A DNA stretch of 36,962 nucleotides, taken from the NCBI GenBank assembly GCA_021372435.1, contig JAJFUK010000096.1, forward strand, positions 1-36,962. The letters run 5' to 3'. The DNA comes from Actinomycetes bacterium (lineage in GTDB: Bacteria; Actinomycetota; Thermoleophilia; RBG-16-64-13). Position numbers and translations under genes: made by a program. Shown here piece after piece: positions 31,013 to 36,962 of this stretch (position 1 is the stretch's first letter; the number at the start of each line of letters is the position of its first letter). The notes under the pieces are model-generated. The model did not search any database. It had not been told where the DNA came from and saw only the letters and a list, made by a program, of their open reading frames with translations.

Positions 31013-33214
31013 ATGGGCAAAAAGACCGTGCGCATGCTTGTGCTCTTGGGTGTGCTGGTCGCGCTCGTGCTGTTGACGGTGGGGGGAGTAGCCGTCGCCA
31101 TGCCCGACCGGCAGGGAGGCGGCGGTCAGAACTTGGTGCCGAGGATCGACAACAAGCCGGATCCCCTGACCACCAAACAACAGGAGCTCAAGCAGGAGGC
31201 GCTGCAGAAGAAGCTCAACGGCAAAGCCTACGGCAAGGTCGCCGAAGTAGCCCGCGGCCAGTATGTCGAACTCGCGCGCGAGGGCGAGGGGGCCATCTGG
31301 ACTGTACTGGGCGAGTTCGCGGACCTGACCCACAACACTATCCCGGAACCAGACCGCGAAGTGAACAACACCAGCATCTGGGTGTCCGACTTCAGTCGTG
31401 ACTACTACCTGGACATCCTGTTCAACGACTCCAAGGGCGCGAACTCGATGCGCAACTTCTACCTCGAGCAGTCGGCAGGCCGCTATACCGTGTACGGTGA
31501 TGTCAGCGACTGGGTCCAGGTGCCTGGGAACGCGGTCGACTACGACGACAACCCGGATACCCAGGTCTGGGACTTCCTTGAGGATTCGCTGAACGGCTGG
31601 TACGATGCCCAGATCGCCGCCGGCAAGACGCTGGACGAGATCAACGAGTATCTCGCGCAGTTCGACGTCTGGGACCGCTACGATTACGACGGCGACGGTG
31701 ACTTCGATGAGCCCGACGGGTACATCGACACCTTCCAGTCGGTGCATGCGGGCCTCGGCGAGGAGGAAGGCGCTCCTGCGTGGACCATCTGGAGCCATAG
31801 TTGGTACGCGCACTACGAGCTGTGGGGACTCGCCGGACCGGCCTTCAATATGGCGGGCGGCCTCCAGGTCGGCGAGAGCGACTACTGGGTCGGTAAGTAC
31901 ACCATCCAGCCCGAGGACGGCGGCGTCGGCGTGTTCACTCATGAGTACGGCCACGACCTGGGTCTGCCGGACCTCTACGACTACTACGGCGAGAACGGGA
32001 CCGGATTCTGGACCTTGATGTCTTCCGGATCGTGGATCGACGACGGCAAAGACACCATCGGCAACAAGCCGAGCCACATGGGCGCCTGGGAGAAGTTCCA
32101 GCTCGGCTGGCTCAACTATGAAGTCGCGCGTGCCGGCCAGAAGTCTGTGCACAAGCTGGGCCCCATGGAGTTCAATACCAAACAGGCCCAGGGCGTGTTC
32201 GTGATCCTGCCGCAGAAGCCGGTCACGGCCCACATCGCCGACCCTTACGAGGGCAGTTACTTCTATTTCAGCGGCTCTGCGAACAACCTGCGCAACCGGA
32301 TGGTCAAGGCTTTCACTGTCGGCGCGGGGGCGACCCTGACCGCCAAGGTCAACTACGGGATCGAAGAAGGCTACGACTATGCGAGCGTGATCGCCTCGAC
32401 GGACGGCGGGGCTACCTGGCAGACGGTGCCCACCAACCTGTCGAACTCGACCGTTGAAGCGAACAGCATCGACGGGTTCTCCGGCGGCTGGGTCGACCTC
32501 GACGTAGACCTCTCGGCATATACAGGCGACGTGATGCTCGGCTTCGCGTACGCCAGCGACGGCGGCGTCAACTATGACGGCTTCATGGTCGACAACATCG
32601 AAGTCACGGGCTACCCGCTCGATGGCGCCGAGGCCGACGCCGGCTGGATGTTCACCGGCTTCCGTGTCACGACCGGCACCGAGGACAAGTTGTATAACCA
32701 GTACTACGTCCTTGAGTACCGCACCTACAAGGGTTACGACTACGGCCTTAAGGTCGGCCCGTACTACTTCGGGTACCTGGACGATCCGGACCTTCAGGAT
32801 TGGGTCGACCACTTCGCCTATCAGGACGGCCTGCTGATCAACTACTGGGATACGTCCGTGGCCGACAACAACACCGCCCTACATCCGGGCCGGGGCCTGC
32901 TGCTTCCGATCGATGCGCATCCGAACACTCTCTACCGGGTCGATGACGGGATATGGCGCAACCGGATCCAGACCTACGACTCCACGTTCACTCTGACGAA
33001 GACCGACGGCATCCCGAACATCCACCACTTGAGCGAGCTCTCGCCGGTGCCCAGCCTCCCAGCCGTGAAGGTGTTCGACGATCGCAAGTCCTATTACGAC
33101 CCGGATAACCCGCTGGGGAGCGTGATCACTCCGACCACGGGGACGAAGGTCACCATCCAGAGCATCAGCGCTCTTGGCGGGTTCATGCAGGTGCAGGTCG
33201 CACCGGCTAAGTAA
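31013..33214 (+). CDS. Secreted M6-family (immune inhibitor A-like) metalloprotease
   Basis: I chose ATG 31013, preceded by AGGAGGAAGG. The protein has 733 residues. A signal peptide (KKTVRMLVLLGVLVALVLLTVGGVAVA) targets it outside. The M6 catalytic motif is THEYGHDLGLPDLYD, with H310, E311, H314 and probably D320 around zinc; WTLMSSGSW (333-341) is the Met-turn. DYDGDGDFDEPDGYID (224-239) looks like a calcium loop. A jelly-roll-like region follows (SVIASTDGGATWQTVP...GGWVDLDVDLSAYTGDVMLGFAYASDGG). These enzymes degrade extracellular proteins. No LPXTG or C-terminal anchor is seen, so it is probably released. It has its own promoter and terminator. Confidence 0.93.
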   Translation: MGKKTVRMLVLLGVLVALVLLTVGGVAVAMPDRQGGGGQNLVPRIDNKPDPLTTKQQELKQEALQKKLNGKAYGKVAEVARGQYVELAREGEGAIWTVLGEFADLTHNTIPEPDREVNNTSIWVSDFSRDYYLDILFNDSKGANSMRNFYLEQSAGRYTVYGDVSDWVQVPGNAVDYDDNPDTQVWDFLEDSLNGWYDAQIAAGKTLDEINEYLAQFDVWDRYDYDGDGDFDEPDGYIDTFQSVHAGLGEEEGAPAWTIWSHSWYAHYELWGLAGPAFNMAGGLQVGESDYWVGKYTIQPEDGGVGVFTHEYGHDLGLPDLYDYYGENGTGFWTLMSSGSWIDDGKDTIGNKPSHMGAWEKFQLGWLNYEVARAGQKSVHKLGPMEFNTKQAQGVFVILPQKPVTAHIADPYEGSYFYFSGSANNLRNRMVKAFTVGAGATLTAKVNYGIEEGYDYASVIASTDGGATWQTVPTNLSNSTVEANSIDGFSGGWVDLDVDLSAYTGDVMLGFAYASDGGVNYDGFMVDNIEVTGYPLDGAEADAGWMFTGFRVTTGTEDKLYNQYYVLEYRTYKGYDYGLKVGPYYFGYLDDPDLQDWVDHFAYQDGLLINYWDTSVADNNTALHPGRGLLLPIDAHPNTLYRVDDGIWRNRIQTYDSTFTLTKTDGIPNIHHLSELSPVPSLPAVKVFDDRKSYYDPDNPLGSVITPTTGTKVTIQSISALGGFMQVQVAPAK

Positions 33215-33259
33215 GCTGGACACCGAGAGCCGACCGGCGTGCGTCGCCGTTGACTCCGC

Positions 33260-33299
33260 GAGGCCCCGGGCATCCGCCCGGGGCCTCGGCGTCTACGCC
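33260..33299. terminator. Strong terminator hairpins after the M6 gene
   Basis: GAGGCCCCGGGC (33260-33271) and GCCCGGGGCCTC (33276-33287) are perfect 12-bp arms with an ATCC loop. A second small hairpin GGCGT-CT-ACGCC (33288-33299) abuts it. No T tract follows, as often in GC-rich genomes. Its place 45 bases after the protease stop supports a terminator. Confidence 0.75.
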
Positions 33300-33347
33300 C
33301 AAGGCTCGAAGGGCGCAACCCGGGTATCGCCCCGGCCCTCTCCACGA

Positions 33348-33353
33348 TAGAAT
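33348..33353 (+). promoter_or_regulatory. Candidate -10 box for carB
   Basis: TAGAAT (33348-33353) matches the -10 of the tRNA promoter, even in the following bases (GTCCCC). It lies about 115 bases before carB. No good -35 is visible. The leader 33354-33467 is GC-rich and shows no pyrimidine-regulatory element I can recognise. Confidence 0.4.
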
Positions 33354-33467
33354 CGTCCCCGGGGTTGCGGCGTCCGCCGGCGCGCCCGTCCCCGGCGCCG
33401 TGGCCGTTCCCGGGATTCGCGCGGCGCGCGCTCAGAGGGCCGTCACGACTACGAGAGAGGAGCCCGC

Positions 33468-36400
33468 ATGCCCAGGCGCCCGGATATCCATAAGGTCCTC
33501 ATCATAGGCTCCGGCCCTATCGTCATCGGTCAGGCCTGTGAATTCGACTACTCCGGGACCCAGGCCTGCAAAGCCCTACGGAGGTTGGGCTACGAGATCG
33601 TGTTGGTCAACTCCAACCCTGCCACCATCATGACCGACCCGGTGATGGCCGACGAGACCTACATCGAACCGCTCAATGCCGAGACGCTGGCCGAGGTCAT
33701 CGCCGTTTCCAAGCCCGATGCACTGCTGCCCAACCTCGGCGGCCAGTCCGGCCTCAACCTGTCCTCTGAGCTCTACCGCTCCGGGACTCTCGACAACTAC
33801 GGGGTGAGCATCATCGGTGTGCGTCCCGACGCCATCGAGCGGGGCGAAGACCGGCTGGCCTTCAAGGAGACCATGACCCGTCTAGGCATCGACATGCCGC
33901 GCAGCGAGATCTGCTACTCGGTGGACCAGGCGGCCGCGGTCGCCGCCGAGCTCGGGTATCCGGTCGTCATCCGGCCGGCATACACCATGGGGGGAACCGG
34001 CAGAGGTCTCGTATACAACCGGGAAGAGCTGCAGGTGATCGTGGAGCGGGGCATCCGGGCCAGCCTGGTCGGCCAGGTGCTGGTGGAAGAGTCGGTACTC
34101 GGCTGGGAAGAGCTGGAACTCGAGGTGGTCCGCGACGCTAAGAACCAGATGATCACGGTGTGCTTCATCGAGAACGTCGATGCTATGGGCGTACACACGG
34201 GCGACAGCTACTGTACCGCCCCCATGCTCACTATCTCTCCGGATTTGCAACAAAGGTTGCAGAAATATTCATATGCAATAGTAGAGGCCATCGAGGTGAT
34301 CGGCGGCACGAACATCCAGTTCGCCCACGACCCAAAGACGGGCCGGGTGGTGGTCATCGAGATCAATCCCCGCACCTCCCGTTCGTCGGCGCTGGCTTCA
34401 AAGGCGACCGGCTTCCCCATCGCCATGGTCAGTTCTCTGCTGGCCGGCGGTCTGACCCTGGACGAGATCCCCTACTGGCGCGACGGGACCCTCGAGAAGT
34501 ACACACCCTCTGGCGACTACGTAGTCGTGAAGTTCGCCCGTTGGGCCTTCGAGAAGTTCCGCGACGCCCAGGACAAGCTGGGGACCCAGATGCGGGCGGT
34601 GGGTGAGGTCATGTCCATCGGCAAGAACTACAAGGAATCCCTACAGAAGGCGATCCGCTCCCTCGAGACCGGGCGGTATGGACTCGGCTTCGCCAAGGAT
34701 TTCAACAAGCGTTCGCTCGAGGAGCTTCTGGCCCTGCTCAAGGAGCCCACCAGCGAGCGACAGTTCATCATGTACGAGGCGCTGCGCAAGGGTGCCGCCA
34801 CGGATGTCCTGTACGCCCGTACGCACATCAAACCTTGGTTCATCGAGCAGATGCGGGAGCTGGTGCGGCTGGAGGAGGAGATCCTGGCCTGGCGCGCGAC
34901 AATGGAGCGTGCGCAGGAGCCCGGTACGCAGGGGCAGGGCGCCCGGGGGCCCGGCACCCCGGCGGAGGGCCCGCAGCCGCCCGCAGGCGCCTTACCCGGC
35001 GGCGCCCTGCCGCCCGGCGGCGCGGCCGCCGACGTCGCAACACGCACGGCGCCGTCCGCCGGCAGTCTGCCGGCGGACGGCGCGGCCGCCCCTGCGCTTC
35101 CGGACGACCTTCTCACCCGGGCGAAGAAGGACGGCTTCGCCGACGCCTACCTGGCCAAGCTCACCGGCCTCCCCGAAGCCCAGATCCGCGCTCAGCGCCT
35201 CTCTCTCGGCCTACGACACGGCTACGACGCCGTCCCGGTCAGTGGAGTGGAGGACGCCGCCTACTACTATTCCACCTACAACGCGCCCGACGCCGTCCCG
35301 GTGAGCGATCGGCGCAAGATCATGGTGCTCGGCGGCGGACCCAACCGTATCGGCCAGGGTATCGAGTTCGACTACTGCTGCGTCCACGCGGCCTTCGCTC
35401 TGCGCGAGGCCGGGTTCGAGTCCATCATGGTCAACTGCAACCCTGAGACGGTGTCGACCGACTACGATACCTCCGACAAGCTCTACTTCGAGCCCCTCAC
35501 CGTCGAGGATGTCCTTGCCATCTACGAGAAGGAGCGGCCCGAGGGAGTGATCGTCCAGTTCGGCGGACAGACGCCGCTCAACATCGCCCGCGAACTGGAG
35601 AAGGCCGGCGTGCCCATCATCGGCACGTCGCCCGAGACCATCGACCTCGCCGAGGACCGCGACCGCTTCCGGCGCGTGATGGAACGACTGGGCATCCCCA
35701 TGCCTGAAGCGGGGATGGCTACGTCGGTGGACGAAGCCCGGGTCGTGGCTGAGCGGATCGGCTACCCGGTCATCGCCCGGCCCAGCTACGTACTGGGCGG
35801 ACGCGGTATGGAGATAATCCACGACGAGGAGATGCTCACCCGCTACGTGGCCGCCGCCGTGAACGTGACCCCGGAGCGGCCCATCCTTATCGACCGGTTC
35901 CTCGAGAACGCGATGGAGTGCGAAGCCGATGCCCTGTCCGACGGCGTCGACGCCTTCGTGCCGGCGGTCATGCAGCACATCGAGTACGCCGGCGTGCATT
36001 CGGGTGATTCGGCCTGCGTGATCCCGCCGGTGTCCATCCCTGAGAAGCACCTGGCTACGATCAACGAGTACACCAAGCGGATCGCGGTCGAACTCGGCGT
36101 CGTGGGGCTCATGAACATGCAATACGCCATCCTGGACGACGTGGTGTATGTGCTGGAGGCCAACCCCCGGGCTTCACGCACGGTGCCGCTGGTGAGCAAG
36201 GTCTGCAACGTGCAGATGGCCGCCCTGGCCACCCGCCTGATGCTCGGCGAGAAGCTCGCCGACCTCGGCCTCGAGCACGCGGCCATGCCCTACTTCGGCG
36301 TGAAGGAGGCGGTGTTCCCCTTCAACATGTTCCCGGAGGTCGATCCGCTGCTTGGACCGGAGATGCGCTCCACGGGCGAGGTCCTGGGCATGGGAGACTC

Positions 36401-36860
36401 CTTCGGGCTGGCATTCGCTAAAGCCGAGGAAGCGGCCGGACAAAGGCTTCCGCTCGAAGGGACCGTGCTCATCACCGTGGCGGAACGAGATCGCCAACTC
36501 GTCCTGCCGGCCGCGCGCGCTTTCTACGAGCTCGGCTTCAAGATCCGGGCTACGGTGGGGACCCACGCCTTCCTGGCTGAGCAGGGGATCCAATCGGAGC
36601 CGATCCTCAAACTGCACGAGGGACGGCCCAACATCGAAGACGCCATCAAGAACGGCGAGATAAACCTGGTCGTCAACACGCCGGCCGGCAAGTCCAGCGA
36701 GTTCGATGATTCGTACATCCGCAAGGCCGCCATCCGCTACAAGGTGCCGTACATCACCACGACGACGGCGGCCACGGCGGCGGCCGGGGGCATCGCCGCC
36801 CGCCGCGCCGCCCGTGGAGCAGTGCGCTCGCTGCAGAGCTATCACTCGTCTCTCGAGTGA
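33468..36860 (+). CDS. carB: Carbamoyl-phosphate synthase large subunit
   Basis: The protein has 1130 residues, ATG 33468 with GAGAGGAG upstream. Two homologous halves are clear: the first ATP-grasp half starts KVLIIGSGPIVIGQACEFDYSGTQACKALR, the second KIMVLGGGPNRIGQGIEFDYCCVHAAFALR. ATP-grasp motifs are PAYTMGGTGRG and PSYVLGGRGMEI, with VIEINPRTSRSSALASKATGFPIA and VLEANPRASRTVPLVSK. The C-terminal MGS-like regulatory domain ends VVNTPAGKSSEFDDSYIRKAAI. It makes carbamoyl phosphate for pyrimidines and arginine. It is about 55 residues longer than usual because of a Pro/Ala/Gly insertion at about 479-544. carA is not adjacent upstream, where the protease gene lies. Confidence 0.96.
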   Translation: MPRRPDIHKVLIIGSGPIVIGQACEFDYSGTQACKALRRLGYEIVLVNSNPATIMTDPVMADETYIEPLNAETLAEVIAVSKPDALLPNLGGQSGLNLSSELYRSGTLDNYGVSIIGVRPDAIERGEDRLAFKETMTRLGIDMPRSEICYSVDQAAAVAAELGYPVVIRPAYTMGGTGRGLVYNREELQVIVERGIRASLVGQVLVEESVLGWEELELEVVRDAKNQMITVCFIENVDAMGVHTGDSYCTAPMLTISPDLQQRLQKYSYAIVEAIEVIGGTNIQFAHDPKTGRVVVIEINPRTSRSSALASKATGFPIAMVSSLLAGGLTLDEIPYWRDGTLEKYTPSGDYVVVKFARWAFEKFRDAQDKLGTQMRAVGEVMSIGKNYKESLQKAIRSLETGRYGLGFAKDFNKRSLEELLALLKEPTSERQFIMYEALRKGAATDVLYARTHIKPWFIEQMRELVRLEEEILAWRATMERAQEPGTQGQGARGPGTPAEGPQPPAGALPGGALPPGGAAADVATRTAPSAGSLPADGAAAPALPDDLLTRAKKDGFADAYLAKLTGLPEAQIRAQRLSLGLRHGYDAVPVSGVEDAAYYYSTYNAPDAVPVSDRRKIMVLGGGPNRIGQGIEFDYCCVHAAFALREAGFESIMVNCNPETVSTDYDTSDKLYFEPLTVEDVLAIYEKERPEGVIVQFGGQTPLNIARELEKAGVPIIGTSPETIDLAEDRDRFRRVMERLGIPMPEAGMATSVDEARVVAERIGYPVIARPSYVLGGRGMEIIHDEEMLTRYVAAAVNVTPERPILIDRFLENAMECEADALSDGVDAFVPAVMQHIEYAGVHSGDSACVIPPVSIPEKHLATINEYTKRIAVELGVVGLMNMQYAILDDVVYVLEANPRASRTVPLVSKVCNVQMAALATRLMLGEKLADLGLEHAAMPYFGVKEAVFPFNMFPEVDPLLGPEMRSTGEVLGMGDSFGLAFAKAEEAAGQRLPLEGTVLITVAERDRQLVLPAARAFYELGFKIRATVGTHAFLAEQGIQSEPILKLHEGRPNIEDAIKNGEINLVVNTPAGKSSEFDDSYIRKAAIRYKVPYITTTTAATAAAGGIAARRAARGAVRSLQSYHSSLE
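35049..35083. repeat. Perfect 16-bp palindrome inside the carB insertion
   Basis: GCGCCGTCCGCCGGCA (35049-35064) and TGCCGGCGGACGGCGC (35068-35083) are exact inverted repeats with a GTC loop. They lie in frame in the Pro/Ala/Gly-rich insertion that separates the two halves of CarB. A coding-region palindrome of this length is not expected by chance and may mark a small inserted element. Confidence 0.85.
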
Positions 36861-36887
36861 CCGGTGGATGGACGCCCGAAGGGGCGC

Positions 36888-36962
36888 AAACCCGCATTGC
36901 AGGCGGGGGCCGCTGGCAGCGGACTTCCGGGCCGCTACCACCATCCGCAGTAAGCGGGTTTT
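36888..36962 (+). terminator. Structured 3' region after carB ending in a T run
   Basis: AAACCCGC (36888-36895) can pair with GCGGGTTT (36954-36961), closing a loop that holds the hairpin CCGCT-GGC-AGCGG (36910-36922). A competing small hairpin CCGC-AGTAA-GCGG (36945-36957) runs into GTTTT. The T run at the window end favours an intrinsic terminator; alternative foldings would also allow an attenuator or small structured RNA for the next, unseen gene. Confidence 0.5.

Overview
This is a GC-rich window (roughly two-thirds G+C) with tightly packed genes, frequent 4-bp ATGA/GTGA stop-start overlaps, GTG starts, TAGAAT-like -10 boxes and proteins carrying Ala/Gly/Pro or Thr/Pro-rich linkers. Those traits, the 4-TM 'mycobacterial holin'-like protein and the large number of iron-sulfur and molybdenum redox proteins suggest an anaerobic, deep-branching actinobacterial-type chromosome. 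That placement is an inference. I see no phage, IS element, integrase or CRISPR array.

Left part (1-7567, minus strand): one apparent operon reading arsR - tusA - mvhD - hdrA (with a GltD-like module nested inside) - second hdrA - small winged-helix gene - hdrC - hdrB - dsrE (cut by the window edge). It has a good promoter next to arsR. It looks like a soluble heterodisulfide-reductase-type electron-transfer complex combined with sulfur-carrier proteins (TusA, DsrE), plus a built-in NAD(P)H-type flavin module and a candidate thiol or metal-responsive repressor. The two HdrA proteins carry complementary cysteine sets. This is the best candidate for an unusual system here.

Middle-left (7793-16738): a QueG-like double-cluster Fe-S protein on the minus strand; a ferredoxin-domain protein and a flavin reductase on the plus strand; an MFS transporter on the minus strand; then a plus-strand operon of a small 4-TM membrane protein, an FAD/NAD(P)-type oxidoreductase, a molybdopterin oxidoreductase and a four-cluster ferredoxin subunit. 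That operon resembles a soluble polysulfide/thiosulfate reductase-like or acetylene-hydratase-like enzyme without a membrane anchor gene.

Middle (16905-25704): a two-gene operon of a HEAT-repeat protein and an HD-GYP protein that share the same N-terminal module; a lipoprotein carboxylesterase divergent from an exported nitroreductase-like protein; and a Tat-exported DUF362 protein overlapping a NapH/NapG-like polyferredoxin fusion.

Right part (25843-36962): a UvrD/PcrA-type helicase, TatA, phosphoserine aminotransferase, a molybdopterin-binding Mop protein, tRNA-Ser(GCT) and tRNA-Arg(ACG), a secreted M6 metalloprotease with a clear promoter and candidate operator, and carB with a structured 3' region at the window edge.

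A window-wide peculiarity is that several conserved enzymes (HdrA, the ferredoxin protein, the Mo enzyme, the polyferredoxin, the helicase, CarB) contain in-frame low-complexity insertions. Some are built of exact direct repeats whose period is a multiple of three, or contain perfect palindromes.
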